NCBI GenBank assembly: GCA_008477525.1
Contig: SPDT01000007.1
Coordinates: forward strand, 4,216,001-4,280,000
Reading direction: 5' to 3'
DNA: 64,000 bases
DNA from: Hypomyces perniciosus
Lineage: Eukaryota; Ascomycota; Sordariomycetes; Hypocreales; Hypocreaceae
Made by a program: the position numbers and the translations under genes. How positions within the stretch are numbered: position 1 is the stretch's first letter; every line of letters starts with the position of its first letter. Shown here one piece after another: positions 21,329 to 34,833 of the stretch. The notes under the pieces were generated by a model. The model was not told where the DNA came from. It searched no databases and worked only from the letters and a program-made list of their open reading frames with translations.

Positions 21329-24300
21329 CTTGATTGCCTTGTATAGAGAACCAAATCTTGTCTAATGGAAGGATGACTGCGTGGATATCGTCTCGCGCTG
21401 CTGCCAAAGCGCCGTCGGGAGCGCGGCAACGTTGGCCCAGATCTGTGTGCGCCTTTGCTGCTCAATGTAACAAGCCTTCATGTGCTCCGTCCGAACGTCG
21501 CATTCGCAGTCTGCCGTCGTCCTCGTTGTCGTCGCGATGAAACTGACTCTGAAAGCTCACAACCCACGAACTATCAGAACAACGAGTCTTTGGGTCTTTG
21601 TGGGCGGGAGACTGTTTAAAGAGGTGGACGCTATTAGGGATGGGATCATGGCCAAAAAAGAGGAGGTGGGGAACCAAAGAGGGACTCTGCGGGCTGCGGG
21701 CGTTTACGCCCCTCTATTGGCGCCATCCCCGATGCCACGAAACTCGCAGCCAATGACAGCGAGCCTCGAGATGGATGCTTTGGACATTTTAAGCGCCCGG
21801 ATCGAGCATGCAGGTCACGATTGGACGGCCCGGCCATTGAGGAGGCCAGAATGGGCCAATGGCATCGCGCGAGATCCCGCCCATGTGTGATGTGCCAGTG
21901 CCGCTGCCAGGATAATGCAGCGGACGGTTCAGGACTCAGGGGAGTCAAGATGTACTGCTCCGTATCTAATGGTTGGTTGATTTTGGATCGTTTACGGAGT
22001 ACGGGGTCCTTGATACTTCCTTGCATGTATTCAGCTGTACTCCGCAAGAGAAGTTGTGATGTTGGTGATGTCGCTGCTTCTCACAGCTACGACTAAGATC
22101 CTGAACCAGCGAATTGGCCCACACCACCCGGAGGTTGGCGCCGTCTCTATTTACTCCCGGACTCCGTAGCCCGTGGACCTCGGACCATTCAGCAATGGAG
22201 CCGGACTTTTGCTTTTCCGCTTCCGACACATCCAGTCTCATGTCCAACAGATGTCTTGCAATCTCATATCTCGCTTACCTCAGCCCGGAACTGACGAAGA
22301 TGCCAAGCTGCATCGATGCATCTCCCAAGGCCTAGTCATCTATGGGGTACGGAGAGCGGAGTACTCGTATTAGTACCAGTATTTGTCGCATCACATACCA
22401 AGCTATCCCTGCTTGTACCTGAGCTCGATGAGGATCAAATCCAACATATCAAGGAGGCAACACATAGTATATCGTTCGGCACGGGAAAACGTTCCATGTC
22501 ATCGGTATGCAACCATTTGCCTTAGTAGAGCTGGCGGTTCGGTAAGTGGGTTAGTAGTGGTATGAGCGTACCAGCCAACTAGCCATAGTTTTCCTCTAGT
22601 GTTCCGTGGCTGATACCGCCCCTCCGTACGAAGTACTCCGTAGTACTAGTATTATCGAAAAGTCTGTACGGAGTACTACTACCTTGAGCTCAACGACAGA
22701 ATACGAGTAAGCACGAAGTACAAAGTGATAGTGATGCCAAGACATGTGAAGACAACTCAAACCATGACAAATTCAACATGCCAACTTTTTATGGGTCTGT
22801 TTGCCATGATTCGTGGCCTTGCAACCCACATGTAAGACAGCCGGGAACCGAGAGACAACGGGGAACAGTCATATCTCGCCTCAAACCAAACCATCATTAA
22901 ACGAAGTACGGAGTACGGAGGAGGGATGTCTTCCGTGCTCCAACACATGTTAGCCCTGCCTGCCACTTTTCGATGCTCACACACAAGCCGATGCCTATTT
23001 GATTTGATAACACCTCTATTCCTCAATACGTCCAGATGCATGAAGCAATATGCACAATCCATGACAGGATTCCTGCTCATCGTCCTACGAAAATGCTCCA
23101 AGTGTTTTTTTTGGGCCGTCTCTGCCCCACGGGAATCCGACACGCCAAGTTGATTCGCCGTCTCCACTGAGAATTCAAAGGCACGGGTCCGTGACGCGGC
23201 CCGGGAGAAACGGGACGGGACGGCTGAACTGCACGGGTCGGTGATTTGGCATTAAATGCATTGGCGATTTCTCGAATTGTCTCCAGACAAGTAGTAGTAG
23301 AAGCATTGTTAGTACGATCACTAACGATGAAGAATGGGCATGTTCGGACTAATGGTGTCCATGGAGGTCTTTTTTCGTCTCCCGCGACTACGATTATGCA
23401 CGAGTAAAGGCGAGTCCGACCCTTGTCTCACACGGTAATTTTCAGAGGTCCAGACCGGTCGATGGGCTGCATCGGTTGTGCCAGCACGACTCTGAGCTTG
23501 CTTTGTGCACCCACAAGATCTATCCAAGGACATAGTATATTTTTTGTTCTGCATGATGACTGAAGCCCTGCCGGGTTCGAGCGAGAGCTGAGACATCTCG
23601 TGCATGGCTGACATGCGAACCAAACCCCTTGTTTCTTTTCTTAACGTTTCGCAGAGAAAAAGCACCCAAAGCCTGACTCAAAACGCCTTCATCAGACATA
23701 TTGGGCAATAGGTACACTAGTATTATTCTACGGAGTAGTATATACCTAGATACGAGTGCTACTAATACGGAGCCTTGGCAGGCGCTCCGTAGTGCCCAAG
23801 ATATTTTCTCTGGAAGCTCCAAGGAACCGTGCATATAAGCCTACACACTGTGTCGCATGCAGCTTGTGGCTGCGACACACAGTGCGTCGAACCCACGACC
23901 GCAACTTCAGAGCTCTCGGAATGCCAAAAAAAAAAGTGACTCGATGCGTATTTTTTTGCCTCTTCCATCTGCATTTGCATGACCCCCACTAACAAATCAA
24001 CCCTTTCTCATCCTCCCTCATTATCACTAGCATCAAATCGTATCCAAGGCTGCGATGATACTAGTGCAGGCTGTTTTCCCCGAATCGGCCGAGTCGCTGG
24101 TCATCAGAGCTTGAAATATATCCAGCAGTCTCATCCGCTCATCAGTGCCATCACCAGACAGAGTCCACCATCGCGAAACACACACACCCGTACAAGCACG
24201 CTCGCTGTCACAATTCATTAGCAGCTCTCTCCGGACGCCCGCACAACGATAGTCGGAACTATCGCAGCCCTTAGCTCCCCTGCGTCCTGCTCTCCTAATC

Positions 24301-24959
24301 ACTGCACAGGCGGCACCTCCGTACGGAGTACACAGACAGGACTTGGCACGCCTCTCGCCAACGGCCACGATCTCAGAAACATAGGCATCCTGCTTTATCC
24401 CCTTCCTTTTCTGTGTCTCTGCCCACAAAGCCTCCCCAGCCCCCTCCGCCGCTGTCGTCCATTACTCGTACTAGCTAGTACTCTGTCCATACTCCGTACT
24501 ATTACCTGCTGTTATTACCAGTCCTATGGTTTCAATGAGCTTTGGTCACAAGCCGGCCCTCTCATCTGCGAGCACACACCCACATCTTCTCATCGCATAC
24601 CGCTGTGCATTGCACACATTGCACACATTGCCGCTGTTGCTTGTCCGCAGTGCCCTGTTCATATGACTCCCAAGCTGGTAGTAGTATCTGTGTAAGGCAC
24701 GGTTGACGGAGACCTCTTCGCTGCATTCATACATACGAGTAATACAGCCATCTCCACCTATCCTCCATCAACCCCCGGGCCATCTCGATCTCGCGTGCGG
24801 CCACCCAAGCACACCCAAGCAGGCATAGACCGAAGCCACTTTAAACGAGGCCAAGCAAGGCTTCTGACTTGGTAGCGCGATAATAATTCAATTCTCAAAA
24901 CCCCGCCAGCCGGCAAGGTTCGTCTTCAACAGACGCTGGCCCTCCCACGTCCCGCGTCC
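21329..24959. other. 3.6-kb gene-poor region upstream of histidine kinase
   Basis: No ORF here has a recognisable domain. The DNA carries several TACGGAGTA/TACTCCGTA motifs (22621-22682, 22901-22920, around 23728 and 24318, 24465-24505). A short TGCACACAT repeat lies near 24608-24630. From about 24 kb the sequence is pyrimidine- and CA-rich like a 5' leader, with many upstream ATGs, so it probably includes the promoter and long leader of the kinase gene. Confidence 0.4.
22621..22682. repeat. Cluster of TACGAAGTAC / TACTCCGTA / TACGGAGTAC motifs
   Basis: Several copies of a near-palindromic 9-10-nt motif lie back to back. Other dense copies are at 22901-22920, 33551-33574, 33661-33713, 41531-41556 and 63113-63130. 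All lie between genes. Confidence 0.7.
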
Positions 24960-27900
24960 ATGAAGGAGAGAGACGACAGCTCCATACCTTTTCTCTCTAC
25001 CTCCGCCTCTGTTTCCGCGTCCGCGTCCGCTTCGGCTTCGGCTTCTGTTTCGGCTTCTGCTTCCCCTCCGAGATCTGTGTCGACTCCAGTTTCCAGCGCC
25101 GTCTCTGACCCTACCCTTTCGACCTCTGCCTCCATCTTGAGCGACGGAAGCGCATCCTCGTCTGGCCTCGCTGCTGCGGCACCGGGGGCAACGGCCTCAT
25201 CCGGCAGGCCTGTTGCTTCCCATAGCTCCCAGCATCATCTAGGAGACTTGGGACGTTGTTCGACCGGCGTGTCGGTACCATGGCACCACAGCCATAGCAG
25301 TCAAGGGCAAACCGGTCCGCTGTCCACTATCAGCTCAAGTGCCGTGCTGTCTTTGCAGAGGAGCACTCACAATCCCAACCAAACAGCTATTGCGAGGCCG
25401 TCGCATTCCGACAGCACAGGAAAGCGTTTGTCACATCAGGCCAAGGACCAAGAACCAATGGAATCAGCCCCAGCCAAGAAACCCCGAACCGGGGCTTCCC
25501 CTCCCAGGAGAGTTGACATGCTGACTGAAACTACCAAATCTCATCCTTTATCTCTCCACCCAGATCGCGACGAGGCAGTCTCGCCCCTCTTTTTCTCTCA
25601 CACACCCGCAAGACATTTTACTCGCCCATCAAGCGTTCCCGCTTCGAATGTCGCTTCAGCTATGTTGGCGCGCACTCGGGAAGATCCTGGCAGCGTGACA
25701 ACGCTGAAGCTGCCGAGGGCCAGCGTAAGCTCCGTGAGCCCAGCCAGGTCCGGCAGCACACCATCCTCCCTGGATATATCGGCCCCATCACTAAGCCCTG
25801 GCGTGCGCAGCATGCCGCCTGGTCTGCAAATTCTCCAGGGCATTGGTGTCATTGAGCTTCTGGAGCACGACGATAGACCGACATTCCTGGTCGATTTGGC
25901 AAATTCGACAAACGCCAGTCGCCCTGGCCTGCCCATCTTATACTTTAACCAATCTCTCCGAGCCACCCACGAGATTCACCAGCTTCTTGCTCCCGAGAAC
26001 GACGATCATGTCGCTCCGGATTTCACTAAATTTAGGGCTTGGGTCATGGGCTCCGTTACTAACGCAGAAGACTCTGAGACACCCTCGCCATCTCGTGAAT
26101 ATGGCGGAATCACATGGGTGTCCACAACGCTGAGGCGCCGGTTTCGATTCGTCAGCGGCAATGTCACATATCACGCCACCAGGCCGATTTCTCCGTTGCC
26201 CATTGGCGACGATCACCTTGTCCCTGGGCAAGAGAGCAGTGGACACTGTGCGTCAACACCAGCCACTCCCTCTGCTGACATCGTTGAGCCTTCAGACTAT
26301 TTTGGCAACATTGCCCCGAAGCATACAAGTGAAAACATGGATACAGCTTCAGGGAACGTCGTTGCTGATCCAATTTGCGATCTCAACCGCTGCCATCCAG
26401 ACGACTTTACAAACCAGGTTCTTCAGTCACAGCTTCTAGGGTCGACTTTCGATTGGACCAGAGTTCCCTTGAGTGACAATCTTCCAGAGCACATCAAACG
26501 GGTAAAGATGGTTGACTGGGCGTCTACACCACTTGGCCCAACCAAAGATTGGGGATACTCCCTGAGAGCCATGACCAACTTAATTTTGGGCAGTCCCCAC
26601 CCCGCTGCCTTGTATTGGGGTCCCGAATTCGTCTGCTTTTACAATACTGCATACATCGAAGTTGCAGGCAGTAAACACCCGCACCTGCTGGGTATGAAAT
26701 ACACAGAGGCTTGGGCCGAAATTTGGGATGAGATCATGCCGATTTTTAAATCTGCATGGGAATCAGGTCAGGCAACAATGAAGAACGATAACCGACTCTT
26801 TATCAATCGACATGGCTATCTAGAGGAAGCTTTCTTCTCATGGGCTATAATACCGATCCTAGGTGAGGATGGTGAGGTCGTCGGCTTATATAACCCATGT
26901 TTCGAAAATACTCGACGAAGGATCAACGAGCGCCGAATGCTCACCTTGCGTGAGATAGGGGAGCTGACAGCTACCGCAACTTCTGTCAGTGGGTTTTGGC
27001 CGCAGGTCCAGAAGGGTTTGGAGTTCAATAACTATGATGTTCCATTCAGCTTAATCTACTCAGTCAAGGATGATATGGAGAGCGAAGTGTCGTCATTGCA
27101 TTCGAGCAGCACCCTTCACTCCCCTCAACTTATCCTTGAAGGATCCCCCGGCGTTCCCGAAGGCCATGTGGCGGCACCTCGCTGCTTGGACTTGCGTACG
27201 TCAGACGAAGGGTTTGCACCCTACGTGCGGCAGTCATTAGCAATGGGTGCTCCAGCTGTACTCTCTGAGGAGGACGGCACACTACCAAAGTATTTGATTG
27301 AAGGGTTTGACTGGCGAGGCTATGGGGATCCGTGCCGAACGGTTGTTGTCTTCCCAGTCGTCCCGACAACCACAGGGGAAGCTATCACTGGGTTCATAGT
27401 GCTCGGTGTGAATCCCAGGCGACCATATGATGATGACTACAAACTGTTTATCCACCTTCTCTCACGGCAACTAGCAACTTCAATGGCTTCAGTAGTCTTA
27501 TTTGAAGACGAGATTAGGCGCGGCCAACGAGCAGCTCAGCTTGCTGCCTTGGATCGTCAAGAACTCTCTGAGCAACTCTTGCAGCGGACACAGGAAGCGA
27601 ATGAGCTAGAGTACAAGTTTACGCGCATGGCTGAATTTGCCCCCGTTGGCATGTTCATCGCCGATGGCGGAGGTCATATTAATTATTGCAATGACATGTG
27701 GTGGCAAATTTCTGGCCAGTCCCGATCTGATGAGATTGGTGAGGCATGGATCAATAGTGTTAGGTACGAAGACAGACCTGCGCTGGAGGCCTCTTGGAGG
27801 AAACTGTTGGAGCAAAAGGTGACGATTTCGCTGGAATTCCGGTTCAACCGTAGTCAGCTGTGTGGAGACAATACAGTTGATACTTGGGTTTTGATGAGTG

Positions 27901-29504
27901 CATTCCCGGAAAAGCATCCCGATGGCAGTCTCATGTCCATCTTTGGCTGCATTACAGACATATCATCTCAGAAATGGGCTGAGAAGGTTCAGAACGAACG
28001 CCGGGAGGAGGCAGTGGAGCACAAACGACAGCAAGAAAACTTCATCGACATTACGAGCCACGAGATGAGGAATCCTCTCTCTGCGGTCCTGCAGTGTGTG
28101 GATCAGATCGCAAACAGCATCTCCTCATTCACAGCGCACAATGACAGGGCTGAAGTAGACGCCCTATTGGAGTCATGTCTCGACGCCGCCAATACAATCA
28201 ACCTTTGCGCAAGTCATCAGAAGCGCATCGTTGATGATATCCTGACGCTTTCAAAACTGGATTCTAACCTCTTGGTAGTTACGCCTGTGGATGAACAGCC
28301 AATCAGGGTGGTTCACCGCACTCTGAAGATGTTTGAGTCGGAACTGCTCGCTCACGATATTGAGCTCGAGTTTCGTGTTGACAACAGCTTCGATACCTAT
28401 GGTGTTAAATGTGCCAAGTTAGATCCGTCGAGACTACGGCAGGTGCTAATAAACCTCATGACCAATGCCATTAAATTCACTCAGGGTCGAGAACGTCGAG
28501 CCATTGTGGTAAGCATGTGCGCAACAAGGGATATCACGGAGATTACGAGCCAGGGAACGTTTTACTTTGAAAGAAACGACACCCAACGAACAGCTTGCAT
28601 GGATATCGACAACGAGGAAGAATGGGGCAGTGGAGAGCAGATAAACATCCACTGTTCAGTGGAAGACACCGGTCCAGGCTTAGGCGAGCAGGAGCTGAAG
28701 ATCTTGTTCCAACGCTTCCAGCAAGCAAGCCCGCGAACTCACGTCCAGTACGGCGGTTCTGGACTCGGCTTGTTCATCTCTCGGATCTTGACTGAAATGC
28801 AAGGCGGTCAAATCGGAGTCTCGTCCCAGAAGGATTCCGGCAGCAAATTCAGCTTCTATATCCAAAGTCGCAAATGTTTAAACCCGCCCGCCGAGTACGA
28901 ACATATCTCTCCTTTCAAGATTGAGCGCAAGATCCAGTCCCCAGCAACGAGCACGTCGACCAACAACTTGTCACGGAGTCAATCAGAAGCAGGTCGCAGT
29001 CCGCTCTTTGATGTGCTGATTGTGGAAGACAATATTGTCAACCAGAAAGTCCTGCAAAGGCAGCTTCGCAACTATGGCAATAACACCTTTGTGGCCAATC
29101 ACGGTCGGGAAGCCCTTCAGACGTTGCAGCGATCGAGATTCTGGTTAGGGCAAGAAGGAGAGGGCGTGGACATATCTGTGATTCTTATGGACCTGGAAAT
29201 GCCTGTCATGGACGGCATGACTTGCGCAAGGAGGATACGAGAGCTCGAGAAAGAGGGCACGATCATCAAACACATTCCAATCATCGCGGTGACGGCGTAT
29301 GCACGGCCTGAACAAATTGAGAATGCCAAGGCCGCAGGTATTGTAAGGACTTTCACCATTACCTCCCCGTGGATGCGCGTACTGACCAATTTTCCTTTCT
29401 AGGATGATGTCATTTCGAAGCCTTTCCGTATCCCAGAGTTGATACCCAAGATCGAAGAGTTGGTTGGCAAGTACCAGAGCTTGTCTGTGTCTGCCGGAGC
29501 ATGA
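24960..29504 (+). CDS. Hybrid sensor histidine kinase with response-regulator domain
   Basis: Two exons, 24960..29342 and 29403..29504, give 1494 aa; the 60-nt intron (GTAAGG...TAG, phase 0) lies inside the receiver domain. Residues about 10-40 are an almost pure Ser/Ala tract, followed by several hundred disordered residues. PAS/GAF-like sensor regions follow; the stretch MVDWASTPLGPTKDWGYS opens one, and another starts near TRMAEFAPVGMF. Then come the HisKA dimerisation domain with H1034 in FIDITSHEMRNPL, the N box (LINLMTNAIKFT), and G boxes DTGPGLG and GGSGLGLF. The receiver has VEDN, phosphoacceptor D1411 in LMDLEMPVMDG and conserved K1467 in ISKPF. No membrane segment is obvious, so it is probably cytosolic. 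Such kinases feed His-Asp relays to Ypd1/Ssk1-type partners. I cannot place it in a numbered fungal class from memory; its signal is unknown. Confidence 0.9.
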
Positions 29505-31138
29505 AAGAAGATCAAGTCCTTTGAGGTATAATAACCACAATGCTGAGCATTGTTGCTGCAGACATACTTTCCCATACATGCATTGTTGTTTTTGTCCCCC
29601 TCCCCTTTTCTATTTCATGATTAGATGTACATTTATTACAGAGGCTCGGTGTGCCAACAATGGGCTTGCGGCATTTCGATTTCTCTTGTCGGTTGGGATC
29701 GGTAGGATTTGGGAGCCAGGCCAGGACGGGAAAAGCAACATAGCCTGAGATTTGCGTATCGGCCTATTCATATTTGTTGGTCATTTTGGCATTTTTTTCT
29801 TTTTCTTTTTCTGCGCATGAGGCTTGTGATATTGGATACCAAATACTAGCTAGTACTACTATTGCTAGAGACATGCATGTTGCTGGATTTGAAGGCGGTT
29901 GAAGGATGCTTGGGACCCATCTATGACGAGGGTTCCGTACACGATGGGAGGAGCTTCATTTGTGATCTGAAGACTACGGGGGAAATGTGTCGGTGAGTGA
30001 TCCGACCCGTCCAATTGTTGGGCTATCTACCTATATACTCCGTAATGCATAGCTAGGACTCGAAATATACCCGAGAACTTTCCCAGTCGGAAGACGAAAA
30101 CATCCTCTGATATGAACACATGGAATATATTTCGAATAACGAGCCACACTATATATAAATTATGGGACAAATGGAAAAGTTGAACCAATATGATGATTTC
30201 GTGTTCCAGTAAGATAACAGCTCATTTTTTTGGTGTTCCTTCTGGTCAAGTTGATGCTCATCCCTGCGCAATGTAATGAAGGGATCACTAATACTGTTCA
30301 TAATGGAGGGATCACCACCATGGGCGCAGGATGCAATAAAACCGAAACACCGCCCAAGGTGGTCCATACATCATCTTGAACAAATTGTTATACTGCCTCT
30401 ATACTCTACACCAGGAAGGTTGTTTATCCACAATCACCAATTCCCACGGCGTTTCAACAAGCCAAAGTACATGGCTTCTACTAGTCTCTTGAACATGTCA
30501 GATCCTAGAAGCATTAAAAACGAACCATCATTATTGTTGTCTAGGATCAATGGGGCCAAAATACGAGGAGACAGGTGAGTCACGATGTAAACAGGGGTTA
30601 AACCAGTTTTTTGTCGTGAAAAATTTTCTGTATCCACTAGTTTATTGAAGCAAGTACGGAGTAATTTCATCTGATTGTCTATCTGATAAAGTACATCCCA
30701 AGGGATAACTAAGTTGAAAGCACTATGAAGAAAAGGAGAACTGGTAGGTATGAGGTGGATAGGAAACATGGTGCAGGTTTCCCGATACAACGCTTTCACA
30801 ATGCATAAAGGAAAACGTAAAGCTCGACACATATCAACTGTATTAGGTATTAATTACTTCCTCCCCCCGGGTATCGAACAAAACAACAGAGCGAATGATG
30901 TATACTAGCAACTAATTTTTTCGAGTTTTAGTGGGTTTCTGTCAACAGACTGGCAAAACAGTATGGAAATTGGTATCAGTGAAAGCAGTCTCGACAGGGT
31001 ATCTTGGTATCTTGTGGGGAAATGCAGATCCTTCCTTCCGTTCCCGGCCCTCTCATGCGTGTCTTTTTTTTGGTGATTGTGTAAAAGAAAGTTTGGAGGT
31101 GTGTCTTCAAGTCGTAACACTCACTACAAGCGAGTCCT
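29505..31138. other. Convergent spacer, no gene recognised
   Basis: AT-rich DNA between the 3' ends of the kinase and the PH-domain gene. Overlapping ORFs at 30434-30832 (-) and 30276-30578 (+) have no recognisable features. Confidence 0.4.
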
Positions 31139-32811
31139 CTAGGCGGCGGTAGTGATAGCGGGGGCGGCAGAGGCCACGTTCTCAGGCTTGTTCTCAGCCT
31201 CGGGCTCCTCAGTCTTACGAGCATCCTCAGCGACAGCAGCCTCGTTCTTGGCCTCAGCCTCACCCTCCTTGATAGCATCAACCTCCTCGGACTTGTCCTC
31301 AGCCTTGGACGCACCCTTGCCCTTGATGGTAGCACGGAGCTTGGAGAACGCGCTCTTGCTGGTCTTCTCCTCGCCCTCAGGGGCAGGAGACTTGTCGCGC
31401 TTGTTGAAGATGAAGGGGAGAGATGACTTGCGCTTCTCCTTGACGTCCTTCTTGCTCTCGCCGTTGGCAACAGGGGACTCAGCGGTTTCAGCAGGTGCGG
31501 CGTCGGGGCTGGTGACATCCACAGCAAGATCGGTGCTGGTCTCAACAGGAGGGATGACAGGAGCAGACTCGGCTGCAGCCTCGACATCCTTGATTGCATC
31601 AGTAGCCTCGGCCTTGACCTCGGCAGCCTTCTTCTCCTTCTTGGAGAAGACACCGCCAAAGAAGCTGTTGCGCTTGCTGACAATGGGCTTATCCTTGGGG
31701 CTCTCGGGCTGAGTCTCCTCAGTAGGCTTGTCGTCACCATCGGCAGTGATTTCGACAACAGGAGTCTCTTCAGTGGGCACAGCCTCAGTCTCAGCGGCGG
31801 GCTCAGACAGCGCGGGGATCTCAGGAGCAGCAGACTCCTCGGCCTTGGACTCATCCTTCTTGTCCTCCTTCTTGCCGAAGCCGAAGAATGAAGCTCGCTT
31901 GCGGCTAGCGGAACGGCGCTTGGGCTCCTCAGTCTTCAGCTCGTCCTTGGCAGCCTCATCCTCCTTGGGGAGGGCCTCTTCGGTGTTGGCAGCTTCGTCA
32001 GCCTTGGGAGCATCCTCTTTAGGGGCTTCAGGCTCCTTAATGATGGGCTTGAAGCTCTCAATGGTCTGCTTGTAGGTCTCAGACTCTGTGACGGTGGCGA
32101 CCAGCTCCTTGGCCTCAGCGATCTTCTCCTTCAGCTGGGAGACCCAGTTGTCACGCTCAGCAGCGGAATTGGCCTTGAAGCTATGCTTGTTGCCCTTCGC
32201 ACTAAAGTGGAACTTGTTGGAGCCATCGGTCTCGGGCTCGGTAGCATCAGCCTGTTGATATTGGGTTAGATACGATTATCAGAGCGTCATGTGTAAGCGA
32301 TGTACTCACCAAGTTGATGACACCCGTGGGAGTCTTCTTGTCACCAATGAACAAGAGACCCTTGCCGGTGTGGGAAGCCCAGGCAATGTTGTGGTAGGCA
32401 GTCTCGACTGACTTCTCGGCCTTCTTGTAGGAAGAGAGAAACTCTGACTCGAAGGCATCCGTACCGAAAAAGAAGAACGCCTTGCTGGCAATCAGGTTCC
32501 TGTTGGAGAGGTTAGCGACTGACTAGATCGAACCGTCTAGCTGGCGCCATTTTGGAAACTCACTTGGGGAAGCTGGCGCCCTGAGCCTTGTGGCTAAGGA
32601 ATCCCTCCTCGATAGGCTCGACCTCCTCCTTGACATCCTCCTTAGCGGCCTCAGTCTCTTCAGTTGCGTCGGCAGGCTTGGACTCCTCAACAGGCGCGTT
32701 CTCGGTCGTAGTGGCAGCGGCCTCAACAGCGGGAGTCTCCTCGAGAGCAATAGCGGGAGTGGTGTCAGCCACCTGGGCAACGACTTCGACGGGCTTCTGT
32801 TCCTCGGCCAT
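31139..32811 (-). CDS. PH-domain protein, Meu6-like
   Basis: Three exons, 32811..32564, 32499..32310 and 32251..31139, give 516 aa; introns are 64 and 58 nt, both with GTGAGT donors and CAG acceptors. The first ~80 residues are Ala/Glu/Val-rich. A PH-type domain spans about 75-185: FLSHKAQGASFPK, NLIASKAFFFFGTDAFES, HTGKGLLFIGD, then the terminal helix with NSAAERDNWVSQLKEKI. The long tail is Lys/Glu/Ala-rich with Ser/Lys-flanked FFGFGKK, SFFGGVFSKK and SSLPFIFNKR patches that resemble short basic-hydrophobic membrane-binding or phosphorylation sites. This composition matches fungal proteins annotated as meiotic expression up-regulated 6 (fission yeast Meu6). A role in phosphoinositide binding at the cell cortex is an inference. 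Codon use is strongly biased, suggesting high expression. Confidence 0.75.
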
Positions 32812-33126
32812 TCTGGATAGTGAAAGGGAGTTGGGGTATCTTAAGCGTGGGGGTATCACAATAAACAAAGACGGGTAGTATTAAAAGAGGAATCCAGAAA
32901 AGGCGTTTGGATGCGGATGGATGAGCGCTGATGAAGCTGAAGCTGAAGCTGGTGTGTGTGGAAGGAAGAGGGAGGAAGAAGCTGGAAGGGGGGTATCAGG
33001 GCTACTTATTTGCCTTGAGGGATAGAATTGGGGAGGGCAAAGGTCAGTCAGGGTAGGGGGAATCGGGGGGGGGGGAGGTCAGTCTCTGTGCGACCCTTGG
33101 CAGACAGACGCCTGGGAACAGCCCTG

Positions 33127-33207
33127 CAGTGGACAGTGGGCAGTGGACAGTGGGCAGTGGACACTGACACTGGACACTGGACACCGGATACTGGACACTG
33201 GACACTG
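33127..33207. repeat. CAGTGGACAGTGGG-type minisatellite
   Basis: Two exact 14-nt units at 33127-33154 are followed by diverged ACACTGGACACTGG copies, about 80 nt in all, upstream of the PH-domain gene. Confidence 0.85.
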
Positions 33208-34810
33208 CGCTGGTCTGCCCACCAGAAAAAACAAAAGCTCCGATGCTACCTGTACGGAGTACGATAGGCAGATACAGTGGCTGTCGAGCTCCAACGGTCT
33301 CCATCACCACTGACGCCAAGCGCCGTGACGGGAGCTCGAGAACTGAGTTTAGGGACCTTAGGGGACCCAGAGTTTGGGTTGCCGGGGCCACTGTGGCCCT
33401 GTGGGCTAGCCCGTGCTGCGTTAAGCGAGTGGGCCCGAAATTGCAGACCCGTCCGCCGGCCTGCGCTAGTTGCGGACAGAAATGCTCGACAGCCACCAGG
33501 GCTTGCGGCTGGGCCAGTGGGCGTTCAGTGAGGTGCCAGGTACTGACTGAGTACGGAGTACGAGTACTCGTACGGTCTTCATCGAGATGGAACCGGCGAG
33601 AGAGAGGAGAGCCTCCTTGTGAGGGGGCATCTCCCGTGTCTTGCTTGGATTGACTAGTACCTACGAGTAATAGTAGTACATACCACTCCGTACGAGTACT
33701 CCGTACAGTACGATACTTTCGCTAATGCTTGGACTTCATTCACTCCATCCCAGCTTGGCAGAAAAGGAGCATCGTGAGCCATCTCGATAGTGCATCAAAT
33801 CACGATATGCTTGCTTGTCAAGCCCCACGATCCGGCTCGCCTGTTCTGTGCTCGCTGGTGGCTGGCGTCTGCATGCATGTCTATCCGTCTGTCTGTCTAT
33901 CTGTCTGCACTACAATTAACAACCCATCGCATCCATCCATCCACGAAGGGGCAAACGGCACGAATGCCCGTGTCCGTGTCATGCACCCCTTTTCTGGCCG
34001 GACCGGACTGGACTTGACTCGACTAGGTACTCCGTACACTGGACCCCCGAAACCCTCGGGCATGCTCGAAAATAGTGCCATCTCTATTACACCCGATGAA
34101 TTACTACTCGCAATCTACCTACCCTGGGAGAGAGACTGACGATGGTGTGGAAACGCATGCCGGAGCCATCGATGGACAGACAGTACGGAGCAGTAGTTGG
34201 AGTAGTGGTAATAGTACATAGTAGTAGTAACAGTAGTAAGTAGTGTTACTGCTGCTTCTCATATCCGTCATTTACTCGCACAATAATGAGTTGCGCGGAT
34301 TTACGACATGAATTAAACAAAGCTCCAATTCATCAGCATTCAATTACTAGTATACGAGTACTAACAGTAAACGATGTCTAATCGCACTGTACTCAATTAT
34401 ACGAGTACAACCAAACTGGGAGTCATTTAACGCTGCATTAATAATAATCCAACCACCTTGTCGATCTTGTGTGCCCTTGGTATTTTGTCCATCCAAAACG
34501 CTCTGCCTCTACTCGTAACTAACAGTGGATCAATCGCCTTGCGATACCGCCAGCCCTTCAACCGACCGCCATCATTCATTGGATAGGAAGAATCGCCTGG
34601 GAAACCTGTCATCACTGCCAACATCTGATCAAAACCGGTAATGATCCTTGGATATCGTCAAGATTGCCTGCGTGCTCGTACATCCCACACCTACTTTGCG
34701 GGAAACAGCTTAAACAAGGGGCTTCATCCACCTCCTGATAATGAGTGGCGGTGAAACTCGAGGGTCCGGAGGAGGTGGCAGCATTGCTGCTACTACTGCT
34801 CCGTACTCGT

Positions 34811-34833
34811 ACTACTACTACTACTACTACTAC
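34811..34833. repeat. CTA trinucleotide microsatellite
   Basis: About seven tandem CTA units in the gene desert. Confidence 0.9.

Noticed and set aside
23860..23920. Second tRNA candidate (minus strand, GGTTCGAC-like)
   Set aside because: The T stem does not pair beyond the first base and no cloverleaf can be drawn.
30976..31854. 292-aa Arg/Leu/Ser-rich minus-strand ORF
   Set aside because: Same strand as the PH-domain gene but out of frame; its skewed composition comes from the biased codons of the true frame.
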